Shown: piece by piece, positions 36,164-45,154 of the stretch
Position numbering within the stretch: the stretch's first letter is position 1
Layout of the letters: each line of letters opens with the position of its first letter
DNA from: Acidisarcina polymorpha
GTDB taxonomy: Bacteria; Acidobacteriota; Terriglobia; Terriglobales; Acidobacteriaceae
Direction: 5' to 3'
DNA length: 64,000 nt
NCBI RefSeq assembly: GCF_003330725.1
Contig: NZ_CP030840.1
Span: forward strand, 310,001-374,000
Translations under genes and position numbers: made by a program
The notes under the pieces: generated by a model
Told to the model about the DNA's origin: nothing
The model's database searches: none
What the model saw: the letters and a program-made list of their open reading frames with translations, nothing else

Positions 36164-36295
36164 TGTATTGGGATGCATAGCTCAGGATGCCTCCAAGAAA
36201 CCTTGACAGTATGGTTATCGACCTAACAGCACCTATCGATGCTCCTTCTTCAGGATGATGGGTCTGCCAGAAGCTGCCACTGTCTGCGCGCAAAC

Positions 36296-37306
36296 TTAAG
36301 TCGCCGGGACTTTGCGTCGTCGTTCCAGCCATTCGAGAACTATCGCTATGATCAAGAAGATTATCGAGACGCTGGACAGAAACATCATCCTTTGCGACGC
36401 AATGACGTAGGCTGTCCCTATCAGGGCAAGCAGAACACATGCAGCTGGAGCCGTATGCCTGAAGACCGTTCTGGTCGCAAGCGCTCCGGCACGAAATGTC
36501 ATCACAATCCCAATTACGAATGCGATCAGCGTTGCCAGTTGCCACCCAGGTGTCATCGGAATATTGATGATGGCGTGGGCGATCATGGAAGGGATCAGCG
36601 AGCGAGTATAGGCAAAGACGATGCCCAATCCTGCGGCGAGACAAAATAGACTGGCGACCATCGTGATGTTGTAGGCGTTGGGAATCAAATATTGTCGATG
36701 CGCGAAGACAAACAGGCACGATGTTCCCACGATTGCGGGGCCATCACCCCAATCTTCAGCCAGGCGCCGCTGGTAGTAGCCGCGAAACAGTAACTCCTCA
36801 AGGACCGGAACCGCTGCATAGCTAAGGACCGCTGCGAAAAGCCAGAACTGCCATCGACGCCAAGACATATCAAAGAAGGCCTGCCGCCAGGGTGCCATCG
36901 CGCCCAGAGGATGAACAGTGTCGACCAGGGAATGGATGAGCACCGGGCATTCCGAAAGACACGCCGCGGTGACGCCCGCCGACAAGAGCCAGCCCCAGGT
37001 GTTCCCAGCTCGCGTCAGCCCGTAGGCTGCAGGTCCGCGTCGCCGGTACCACCAGTTCAATGGAATGATCAGCAGGAAATACGATCCATACTGCAGGAGC
37101 CAGATCAGCAGCAACCGGCGGGTAGCAAGCAGCAGGTCGGCGTCTGTGGCATGGGCGGTGAGGAGATCTAAGGGACTCGCCGGCACAGCGAACTGCCAGT
37201 GCACCATCAAGCTGATGATCTTGTCCTCAAGCGCCCCTGCTGCAAGATAGATACTAAGCACTTCAAGAAGAGCAGCTGTTCTTTTCAACGCCCCCTCGTT
37301 TTTCAC
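36296..37306 (-). CDS. CPBP-family intramembrane glutamic protease
   Basis: 336 residues with about eight membrane helices. The three signature motifs are present: VLEELLFRGYYQRRL (EExxxR), FVFAHRQY (FxxxH) and AHAIINIP (HxxxN). The family cleaves membrane-bound substrates such as prenylated or bacteriocin-related peptides, but the substrate cannot be predicted. It is convergent with the Tat-exported gene at 34193-36163. Confidence 0.88.
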   Translation of the reverse strand: MKNEGALKRTAALLEVLSIYLAAGALEDKIISLMVHWQFAVPASPLDLLTAHATDADLLLATRRLLLIWLLQYGSYFLLIIPLNWWYRRRGPAAYGLTRAGNTWGWLLSAGVTAACLSECPVLIHSLVDTVHPLGAMAPWRQAFFDMSWRRWQFWLFAAVLSYAAVPVLEELLFRGYYQRRLAEDWGDGPAIVGTSCLFVFAHRQYLIPNAYNITMVASLFCLAAGLGIVFAYTRSLIPSMIAHAIINIPMTPGWQLATLIAFVIGIVMTFRAGALATRTVFRHTAPAACVLLALIGTAYVIASQRMMFLSSVSIIFLIIAIVLEWLERRRKVPAT

Positions 37307-37621
37307 TGGCTCAACAGCTTACACGAGCATTTGTCGGATTGCAGGGAGGTTGCTGGATACTTTTGATCTAACCGCTGTCGCCCTGGCATCTTGTCTACAC
37401 ATCCGGAAGATGCCCGGGCCAATTCAAAAACAAAGTGGAAGGGCAACTGAGGTGTTCTTGAGAAAGAACGGGCGATGGATAAACACCGGTTGCCATGTTT
37501 ACTCCGGCAGCTGACGACGAAGCGTATGGATCGAGCTACACGAAGCGTGAGCAATGCACATTTAGCAACTCGACCTCTTGCTTCGTGGAATTAAAAGCCA
37601 GCGTTATGACCTCAGCGACCC
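37307..37621. other. Intergenic gap
   Basis: About 315 bp upstream of the protease and downstream of the hemicellulose operon. No gene is supported. The protease promoter must lie here. Confidence 0.5.
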
Positions 37622-39319
37622 TCAGGTCAAGATAATCTTGCGAGCTTCTCCTTCCGGGTCATCGGCCATTCGACACTCGTTGTCCCAGATCATCGCGCGA
37701 TTGGTGTTCGGATTGGTGGGCGCCCAGTTTAATCCCGGTATGCTCGGATTCCCGGTTGCAGCAAATGCCGCCCACGAAGACGCCATCTTCTTCGCCAGCG
37801 CCTGCGCCTGCGGCGTATTACCCGTCCCCTGCTCACAGCGCTTCGTGTTATCGAAACAGAATTGAAGATCCGCCGTATGCCATGCGCCAGGCACACCATC
37901 GAGAATCGAAGTCTGCCACGTGAAGTAGTATGCGTACGCTGGCGCGGCCTGCAGCGCATGTTTCTGTTGCGCCATCTTCACCACGTTGTTTCGCATCCCG
38001 AGCCCATTCAGCCCCGGAGTTCCGCTGCAGATATAGGAAAGCGTCTGTATCTTCTTCTGCGGGTACGCCTTCTTCAGCGCCGCCACGATGGCCGTCGCCT
38101 TGTCCTCCCCGTACGCCTTGGCAAGGTTTGCATGCCACTCTTCTTCGGTCGGGCGCGAAGACATCTGGTTACCCTCTTCGCTCACCGAACCTACTAGAAT
38201 CGGCACATTCTTCGATATCTCCGGGGCGGCGTCGAAGAACGACCGCATGTTGATCACCTTCCCGTCGACGCAAGGCGACCACCCTACGCGCGGCGTCCCG
38301 GGCGCCCCCGGTCCCATCATGGGGCGACCTGGCGGATTGATCTTCGCAGCCGCAGCGTTCCCGGCCGCAAGCAACTTGGTCCACTCCATTTTCTGAAGCG
38401 AACCAATATCGTTCGACGCAAGCCCGAGTTCCTTCATCGTCTGCCGCGCCAGTTCCTTTTGCTGATCCCTGCTGGGAATGTTCCCTCCGCCGCCGGACTG
38501 CGCCGCAGCCCGGTGGAACAGGCCGACTGCGGAGGGCATACCCATCAGCGTCGTCACCTTCGATCCGCCGCCCGACTGCCCGTAGATCATCACGCGATTC
38601 GGATCGCCACCGAAGTTCTCGATGTTTTCCTGGATCCACTTCAGCGCTGCAACCAGATCCGTCATCCCTACATTCGCCGAGTCTTCATATGCCGAACCGC
38701 CAATCTCCGCCGCCTCGAAGAACCCGAGGATATTCAGGCGGTGATTCACCGAGACTTGCACCACCTCGTGGTGGCGCGCCATCTGCGCCCCGTCGTGGGA
38801 TGGCAGTTCGTAGGATGATCCAAAGCTGAAGCCGCCGCCATGCATGTAGAGCATCACGGGCCGCTTTCCCGTCAAGCCAGGCGTCCAGATATTGAGCTTC
38901 AACATATCCTCGCTCTGCCAGCCGTCGTCCCAATCGAACAAAAACGTCTGCTCGATGGCCGTCCACGGGTGCAGGCTTTGCGGGCAGTTCGCGCCGTACG
39001 CAAGAGCCGGATACTCGTCCGTCCACGGCGCAGGCGGCTTGGCCGGCAGCCACCGATTTTCCCCAGCCGTCGTTGCCCCATACGGCACTCCTTTGAACGT
39101 CAGCACGCCGCCATCGAGAAACCCGCGTACCTTGCCGTACTGCGTCGTCGCCACGGCCGTTCGCGGCGTCGACACATTTCCCGGTTCCTGGTGCGCGCCG
39201 GTCTTCACGCTGTCAGAGCCGAAGGCAGGCTTACCCAGCGCAGCCCCCAACCCCGCTGTAGTGGACAGCAGCAGCGCCTCACGCCGCGTGAGAACAACAG
39301 ATTCCTTTGACTTCGCCAT
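37622..39319 (-). CDS. Type-B carboxylesterase, Tat- or Sec-exported
   Basis: About 565 residues. The N-terminus LTRREALLLSTTAGLGAALGKPAFG is Tat-like. The alpha/beta-hydrolase core shows YGKVRGFLDGGVLTFKGVPYG, the oxyanion MHGGGFSFGS, NFGGDPNRVMIYGQSGGG with the nucleophilic Ser in GQSGG, and a His region around GVPGAWHTADLQF. I chose ATG 39319 because GAGAGGAG precedes it at a good distance; a longer frame opens at 39352. It is the last gene of a five-gene minus-strand run and lies 77 bp after GH3. It probably removes ester groups from hemicellulose fragments. Confidence 0.9.
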   Translation of the reverse strand: MAKSKESVVLTRREALLLSTTAGLGAALGKPAFGSDSVKTGAHQEPGNVSTPRTAVATTQYGKVRGFLDGGVLTFKGVPYGATTAGENRWLPAKPPAPWTDEYPALAYGANCPQSLHPWTAIEQTFLFDWDDGWQSEDMLKLNIWTPGLTGKRPVMLYMHGGGFSFGSSYELPSHDGAQMARHHEVVQVSVNHRLNILGFFEAAEIGGSAYEDSANVGMTDLVAALKWIQENIENFGGDPNRVMIYGQSGGGSKVTTLMGMPSAVGLFHRAAAQSGGGGNIPSRDQQKELARQTMKELGLASNDIGSLQKMEWTKLLAAGNAAAAKINPPGRPMMGPGAPGTPRVGWSPCVDGKVINMRSFFDAAPEISKNVPILVGSVSEEGNQMSSRPTEEEWHANLAKAYGEDKATAIVAALKKAYPQKKIQTLSYICSGTPGLNGLGMRNNVVKMAQQKHALQAAPAYAYYFTWQTSILDGVPGAWHTADLQFCFDNTKRCEQGTGNTPQAQALAKKMASSWAAFAATGNPSIPGLNWAPTNPNTNRAMIWDNECRMADDPEGEARKIILT

Positions 39320-39396
39320 GAACTGCTTCTCCTCTCGTGTTTCTAGAATCATTCGCTTCGGAACTGCGCTGCCGATTCTTAGCAGCGCAATCCTGG

Positions 39397-42060
39397 TTAT
39401 TCCGGCAGCGCGTATTGCCCATCAACGTGGAACTTGCCCGTAGCAACGGGCGCTCCCGTATCTGGCTGCCCGCCACCTACGCTGATTATGTACTCGCCTT
39501 GGGCGATGATCGGATTCCCATCCTCCGTCACCATCCCCATGTCGCGTGGTTTCAGATCAAAGTGCATCTTCTGACTGGCGCCGGCGTCGAGATGAACGCG
39601 CTCGAATCCGCGAAGTGCGATCCGCGGCGCTCCCTTGACATCCGGGAACTTCAGATAAAGTTGAACGACCTCGTCGCCGGCCAGCTTGCCCGTGTTCGTC
39701 ACGGTCACATCCACCCGCTGTCCGGCAGCAACGGCCTGTGGCGGGATACTGAGATCGCTGTAACTGAATTTCGTATAGCTCAATCCGTAGCCAAATGGAT
39801 AAAGCGGCTTACCGGTGAAGTAGCGATACGTACGATTCGCCATGCCGTAATCCTCGAAGTTGGGCAACTGGTCCACGCCCTTGTAGAACGTCACCGGCAG
39901 CCGTCCCGCAGGATTGTTTTTGCCGCTCAGCGTCTCGGCGACAGCTGCTCCGCCCTCTTCGCCTGGGTACCAGGCTTCGACGATGGCGTTGGCGTGCTGG
40001 TTGATCCAGCTCACGGCCAGGGCGCTGCCGTTCATTAGAACAACCGCCAGCGGCTTGCCTGTAGCCGCCACGGCTTCCACCAGGTCTTCTTCCGGCTGCG
40101 GCAAGTCGATGCTGGTGCGGTCTCCCCCGAGGAAGCCCGGTTCACTGACGGGCATCTCCTCGCCTTCGAGCTGGCTGGTGATGCCCACGACCGCGATAAC
40201 GGCATCGGCGGACTTGGCCGCCGCGATTGCTTCGGGCGAGACACCGGTCTGCGCTTTGTTCCAGATCAGCTCCGCATGCGGCTTGTTGCTCTGCGTGCCA
40301 TAGGTCATGCTGATCGTCGTCTTAATCCCCTTCTCCAGGCGAAGACGGCCCATACCGGAGGACAGCTCTTCGCCTCCGCCGAATGCCGCTGCCACCTGCT
40401 TGTCATCTACGGTGAGCCGGCAGAAGCCGCGGCAGCGAACGCCGAGCTGATAGTCTCCGGATTCAGAGGGCGTCAGCGTCCCCGACCATTGCGCGCCATA
40501 AGCTTTCTTCCCGGCAACTTCCTTGGGCAGATTGCTCTCGCTCAGGTTCACATTCGCTTCGGTGCGCGTCAGGATCGGCGTGGTCTTCGACCCGGGAGAC
40601 ATGCGGCCTTCGCTGTATTCAGCTTTGAGGCCGGGTTTGCCGTCGGGCGTGGTCAACAGCGCATCCGGCACCAGTTTTCCATTTGTGCGCAGAAACTGCG
40701 TTCCCGGAACATAAGTGATCGTTGCATTGGGGAACTCAGCATGCAGACCGTCGAGAACGGAGACGATGTGCGTTGGCTGGCCAGCGTAGTTGCCGATCAG
40801 CGGACGAGTCTGATCCGCCAGCGGACCGACAACAGCAATCTTTTTGATCTCAGGTTTGAGCGGAAGAACTCCGTCATTCTTGAGCAGCACCATGGACTCG
40901 TTCGCCAGCTTGCGTGCATGAGCCCGGTGTGCTTCGCTATCGAGCTCCTTCTCATCAATTTTTGCGTATGGGACCATGTCAGTGGGATCGAACATGCCGA
41001 GCTTGATGCGCGCGGTGAAGAGGCGAATGAGCGCGGTGTCGAGCGTGTTCTCAGGCAGGTAGCCCTGCTGCACGGCATCGATGTAAGCCTTTTCGACGGG
41101 TTCGCCAAAGCGAGAGGTGAAGGTGACGCACTCGTTGTCCATGCCGCGCAAGACAGAGATTGCGGCGCCCTGAGCCTGCGTGGGCCGATAGCGATGATTC
41201 GCCGCAACGTCGCGAACCGCATCGCAATCGGAGACAACGTAGCCCTGGAAGCCCCACTTCCCGCGAAGCTGATCTTGAAGCAGGTACTGGTTGGCGCAGG
41301 CAGGCTCGCCGTTGATAGCGTTGTAAGCGCACATGACGGATCCCGCCTTGCCCTCGGTCACGGCGGCGCGGAAGGCGGGCTCGTATGTGTCCACTTCATC
41401 GTGCTTGCTCACGTCGACATCGGCGAAGTGACGGGTCGGCTCCGGTCCACTGTGCACGGCGAAGTGCTTAGGCGTGGCAATAGCGAGGTAGTACTTGGGG
41501 TCGTCGCCTTGCAAGCCGGTAACGTACGCTACGCCCATGCGACCGGTGAGGAACGGATCCTCGCCGTAGGTCTCCTGCCCACGGCCCCATCGCGGATCGC
41601 GGAAGATGTTGAGGTTGGGCGACCAGAAGTCGAGGCCGCCCATAATGCCGGTGTGTCCTTCGCGCTGGTTCTGCACGTGCTTGATTCGGCCTTCAATGCC
41701 AATCTGCGCGGCCATGGTGTGGATGCCCGCTGCGTCGAAGGTCGCCGCCAGGCCTACCGGCTCGGGATACTCCGTCACACCCTGGTTGATGACGCCATGC
41801 AAGGCCTCACTCCACCACTGATACGCGGGGACCTGGAGCCGGGGAATGGCGGCCGAGTTGTTTTGCATCTGCGTCGCCTTTTCCGCCAGCGTCATGCGAC
41901 GCACCAGGTCGGTGGCCCGCTGCTCTGGGGAGAGCTGCGGATTCATGTAAGGAAGATTTGCGGGTTCCTGAGCCACTGCAGTGGGTGCCGCTGAAGCAAA
42001 CAGGAGTGCTACGCTGCAGGCGGCAATGCATTCGATGATTCTCGTCACACGAGTTTTCAT
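39397..42060 (-). CDS. GH3 beta-glucosidase/beta-xylosidase with PA14 domain
   Basis: 887 residues. A signal peptide ends near TAVAQEP. The GH3 barrel shows EALHGV, FWSPNLNIFRDPRWGRGQETYGEDP, KHFAVHSGPEP and the nucleophile strand GYVVSDCDAV. A PA14-like insert sits in the middle (KAEYSEGRMSPGSKTTPIL...GDYQLGVRCRGFCRLTVDDK). The C-terminal sandwich and FN3-like domain follow (EGEEMPVSEPGFLGGDRTSIDLP, FPFGYGLSYTKFSY). The EALHGV signature and the PA14 insert are common in xylosidase/arabinofuranosidase-type GH3. It lies 35 bp after the CE1 gene. Confidence 0.92.
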   Translation of the reverse strand: MKTRVTRIIECIAACSVALLFASAAPTAVAQEPANLPYMNPQLSPEQRATDLVRRMTLAEKATQMQNNSAAIPRLQVPAYQWWSEALHGVINQGVTEYPEPVGLAATFDAAGIHTMAAQIGIEGRIKHVQNQREGHTGIMGGLDFWSPNLNIFRDPRWGRGQETYGEDPFLTGRMGVAYVTGLQGDDPKYYLAIATPKHFAVHSGPEPTRHFADVDVSKHDEVDTYEPAFRAAVTEGKAGSVMCAYNAINGEPACANQYLLQDQLRGKWGFQGYVVSDCDAVRDVAANHRYRPTQAQGAAISVLRGMDNECVTFTSRFGEPVEKAYIDAVQQGYLPENTLDTALIRLFTARIKLGMFDPTDMVPYAKIDEKELDSEAHRAHARKLANESMVLLKNDGVLPLKPEIKKIAVVGPLADQTRPLIGNYAGQPTHIVSVLDGLHAEFPNATITYVPGTQFLRTNGKLVPDALLTTPDGKPGLKAEYSEGRMSPGSKTTPILTRTEANVNLSESNLPKEVAGKKAYGAQWSGTLTPSESGDYQLGVRCRGFCRLTVDDKQVAAAFGGGEELSSGMGRLRLEKGIKTTISMTYGTQSNKPHAELIWNKAQTGVSPEAIAAAKSADAVIAVVGITSQLEGEEMPVSEPGFLGGDRTSIDLPQPEEDLVEAVAATGKPLAVVLMNGSALAVSWINQHANAIVEAWYPGEEGGAAVAETLSGKNNPAGRLPVTFYKGVDQLPNFEDYGMANRTYRYFTGKPLYPFGYGLSYTKFSYSDLSIPPQAVAAGQRVDVTVTNTGKLAGDEVVQLYLKFPDVKGAPRIALRGFERVHLDAGASQKMHFDLKPRDMGMVTEDGNPIIAQGEYIISVGGGQPDTGAPVATGKFHVDGQYALPE

Positions 42061-42095
42061 ACTTCCTCTCCAAAGCTAATTTCAGCAAGCGCGCT

Positions 42096-43331
42096 CTAGT
42101 GCGCCTCAGACGACTTGAAGACCATTGCCGCGAACTGATGCAGATAGTCTCTCCAACTGGGCCATGCGTGAAAACCGCCGCTCTCGTGCTCCTCCACATT
42201 GATACCGGCATCTTTCAGGATGGCCACGGTGGCATGGCTGTTCTGAAGCGCGATGTCGTACTTGCCCGCATCCACCCAGAACAGGCGAAACGGCTTGCCC
42301 GACGCGCGGTACTGCGCCACGTCCGTGTCCTGCTCTTCCTTAATCGAGTTGGGAAACCATCCGGAGCTGAAGACGCCCACGTAGGCGAAATCCGCTGAGT
42401 TGTCGAGCGCGATATTCAAGGTCTGCAGACCGCCCATCGAGAGGCCAGCGAGAGCGCGGTGGTCGCGGTCAGCGATGGTGCGATAATGCCCGTCGATGTA
42501 GGGCAGCACCACCTTTACCAGGTCATCGTTGAAGGCGTCATGGCCCATGCGGACGCCCGGCGTCAAACGGAACTCCGTGGAGATGTGGCCTGCGGGCATC
42601 ACGATCAGCATCGGGACAGCTTTCCCGCTAGCGATCAGGTTGTCGAGAATCGCACCTGCCCGGCCGACCGTAGGCCATGAGTCATCAGAGTCTCCTCCCC
42701 CGTGAAGCAGGTAAAGTACAGGCAATCTCGCACTGCCGTTCTCGTAGCCCGGCGGTGTGTAGACGTGCATGCGGCGTTCGCCGCCGGTGGCAGACGAGTC
42801 ATAGTAGACCGTTGAGATTGCGCCGTGTGGTACGGCCGTTTTGTACTCCGTGAAGTCCGAGCCCGGAACTTCGTACATGCTGAACGCGTGGGTCAGCGAT
42901 TGCGAGGTGAGCGGATTCCGCGGGTCCGTCGTGCTCACGCCATCCACCGTGAAGGTGTAGCGATAGACTCCGGGCTCGATCGGACCGATGGTTGCTTCCC
43001 AGATACCCTGATCCCCCTTAGTAAGGGGCACACCAGCCATGTACTTGTTGATCTCTTGCGGCGTGACTCCCGGTGTGGCCTCCGGGCCCTCGGCATGCAG
43101 CTTCACCTCGGTGGAGTTCGGCGCCCAGATGCGAAACCGGACACGACGGTCGGGCTCTACCTCGACCGATTTCAGCGTGTCGTTCGGTGTGGGCGCCGGC
43201 ATTTGCATCGCCGGCCAAGGCGGCTGTGCTGCGGGTTGCTGAGGCGCCGGCTGCGCATGAACGTACAGCCCGACGCATAGCGCCCCGAATACACAAACCG
43301 GGCGCAGGACTTCAGTTCTCAACCGCATCAT
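42096..43331 (-). CDS. CE1-type esterase with N-terminal E-set domain
   Basis: 411 residues. A signal peptide ends at YVHAQ. A CBM48/E-set-like domain covers ~55-145 (RVRFRIWAPNSTEVKLHAEG, then GIWEATIGPIEPGVYRYTFTVDG). The esterase domain shows RRMHVYTPPGYENG, LPVLYLLHGGGDSDDSW and the nucleophile GLSMGGLQT near residue 290. The active-site His is probably in SGGFHAWPSWRDYL. This is the architecture of feruloyl and acetylxylan esterases. It sits between the tannase-family and GH3 genes. Confidence 0.88.
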   Translation of the reverse strand: MMRLRTEVLRPVCVFGALCVGLYVHAQPAPQQPAAQPPWPAMQMPAPTPNDTLKSVEVEPDRRVRFRIWAPNSTEVKLHAEGPEATPGVTPQEINKYMAGVPLTKGDQGIWEATIGPIEPGVYRYTFTVDGVSTTDPRNPLTSQSLTHAFSMYEVPGSDFTEYKTAVPHGAISTVYYDSSATGGERRMHVYTPPGYENGSARLPVLYLLHGGGDSDDSWPTVGRAGAILDNLIASGKAVPMLIVMPAGHISTEFRLTPGVRMGHDAFNDDLVKVVLPYIDGHYRTIADRDHRALAGLSMGGLQTLNIALDNSADFAYVGVFSSGWFPNSIKEEQDTDVAQYRASGKPFRLFWVDAGKYDIALQNSHATVAILKDAGINVEEHESGGFHAWPSWRDYLHQFAAMVFKSSEAH

Positions 43332-43497
43332 TGGATTCTCCTGTGGACTTCCAATCTTGCTCTCAGAACAACTCGTTGGGCACTTTCAACACGCCGTGTC
43401 TTGTCTGTTTTGCCGGGCCATGTATCTGTCCGGAATGGTCTTGGCGGCAGGAACGATGAACCATGTAAGGAAACCTTTTCTCGGGAGTTGTGGGTCT

Positions 43498-45051
43498 TCA
43501 CCGGCACTGAAAGTTTTGGGCGTCCTGTGGGTCTCCGCTTCCGGTGTACTGCGCGTGTTTGGGATAGGCGCATAACGGACGGCTGCGTCCTGGAAACGCC
43601 GCGCCGGTGGCAACGACGGACTCGGGCGCTGCGCCCTTCTCAACCCACCCGACGAGTGCGCTGAGCATGTCGAAGTGGTCCAGAGATTGGCCGCCCCCGC
43701 AGTGAGCCATTCCCGGCACAAGGAACATCCGGCTCCACTCAGTGACCTTGTCGGCTCCGCCGTTGGTCGCGGCCAACGACTTGTAGTATCGGAGCGTGTC
43801 GAGGGGTGAGAACCATGGATCACTGTCGCCATGGAAGAAGATCAGCTTCCCGCCGTTCTGCGAAAACGTAGACAGGTTCGTCGAGGCCGGCTCGACCAGC
43901 GGATCAGACGCGTGCAGCGCCGCGGCATCTACGTCGAGTTCGGTAGCGGTGGTGTACGGACCGAACAACCCATCTTTGCTCAGCGCCAGCAGACCGGGTA
44001 TGCCGGTTTTCGAAGCAATGCCCGCGTCGTAAAGGAAGCCAGGGTAGACCTGCGATCCGTAAGCATTCTTTGGCCCTGAAAACGCTTTCTTGATCGCCGT
44101 GATTTTTTCCGGCGCGATGCACGTGTCGGCCTGCCCGGATTTGCATGCGAGCACCGCAGGATCGAAGTCGCACCCGATTGGATCGAAGATCATGCCATCC
44201 GCCACGCCATCGCGCGCGTCGCACTGCTTCATCAGGCCGTCCATAAAGACCTTGCGATCCGTCTCCGTCAGAAACTTGTCGATCTCCGGCTTACCGGACG
44301 CGTCCTTCGGCGACGCCTGGTTGTAGGCGACTGGAATCCACTGTGCAATCGCGAGGTTCGACAGGCCTGTACGCATCGCCGGATCGCCCGAGACAATCCC
44401 GTTGAACACCGTCGGAAAGCGCTGCGACAGTATCATTCCCTCTCGGCCACCGGTGGAGCACCCGACAAAATAGGAGTATGCCGCAGGCTTCGCGTAATAA
44501 CGGTCGATGATTTCCTTGGCTGCCCCCGCAACCTCGGCGTTCGCCATATATGCGAAGTCCAGATAAGCCTGCTGGTCGCGCATGAAGGTGAAATCGAAGC
44601 CGCCGGTCTTCGCCTTGTGTCCAGAGTCCGTGCTTGCCACAGCGAAGCCGCGAGAGAGCGCCGGCTTGTCTCCTGTGTAGCCTGCCCCGGTTGGGTACGC
44701 CACGACACCGTTGCCGCCTCCGCCGCCCTGCATCATGAGGTCGGCGTTCCAGACACTCGGATCCGGAAGCGCCACCGAAAACCCGATGCCGTATTCCACT
44801 CCATCAGTGCCCTTGCGGCGGTTGATCATGCCGTCGACGCGGCAGTGTGCGGGCAGCGGTCCTACGCTCGATGCCCCGGGGTAGGCAGGTGCAATGGTCT
44901 TCCCCGCCGGAACCGGCTCGGAGTTCGTGATCTCGACGCCGGGGAGCGTTGCGGTCTTCAGGGCGGCGCAACGGTTCGATGATTCAGACTGCGCCTGTGC
45001 TGCAATCGAACATGCTACGAGCGCGAGGATCCCGATCTCTGAGTACCCCAT
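43498..45051 (-). CDS. Tannase/feruloyl esterase family protein
   Basis: 517 residues. A signal peptide (MGYSEIGILALVACSIAAQAQ) is followed by the tannase-family fold: HCRVDGMI, SVWNADLMMQGGGGGNGV, TDSGHKA, then the nucleophile YFVGCSTGGREGMILSQRFP around residue 200. A calcium-site and lid region follow, and the His region GMAHCGGGQSLDHFD lies near 460. It cleaves ferulate or gallate esters. It follows the alpha-galactosidase gene by about 100 bp. Confidence 0.92.
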   Translation of the reverse strand: MGYSEIGILALVACSIAAQAQSESSNRCAALKTATLPGVEITNSEPVPAGKTIAPAYPGASSVGPLPAHCRVDGMINRRKGTDGVEYGIGFSVALPDPSVWNADLMMQGGGGGNGVVAYPTGAGYTGDKPALSRGFAVASTDSGHKAKTGGFDFTFMRDQQAYLDFAYMANAEVAGAAKEIIDRYYAKPAAYSYFVGCSTGGREGMILSQRFPTVFNGIVSGDPAMRTGLSNLAIAQWIPVAYNQASPKDASGKPEIDKFLTETDRKVFMDGLMKQCDARDGVADGMIFDPIGCDFDPAVLACKSGQADTCIAPEKITAIKKAFSGPKNAYGSQVYPGFLYDAGIASKTGIPGLLALSKDGLFGPYTTATELDVDAAALHASDPLVEPASTNLSTFSQNGGKLIFFHGDSDPWFSPLDTLRYYKSLAATNGGADKVTEWSRMFLVPGMAHCGGGQSLDHFDMLSALVGWVEKGAAPESVVATGAAFPGRSRPLCAYPKHAQYTGSGDPQDAQNFQCR

Positions 45052-45154
45052 TGGAACTGCCTTTCAGGAGGTCTGCACGCAGCTGATTGCTAAGCTCGCG
45101 GAACACCCGAATATACTGGCTCACCAGCTGCTCGAGCAACAGAAATAAATCGCT

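Noticed and set aside
40276-41994. 572-residue frame antisense to the GH3 gene
   Set aside because: A shadow frame; the GH3 motifs are all on the minus strand.
45060-45148. Plus-strand tail reading QEVCTQLIAKLAEHPNILAHQLLEQQK upstream of the tannase gene
   Set aside because: It looks like a helical C-terminus, but the frame before it is the reverse of the tannase gene, so a real gene or remnant cannot be supported.
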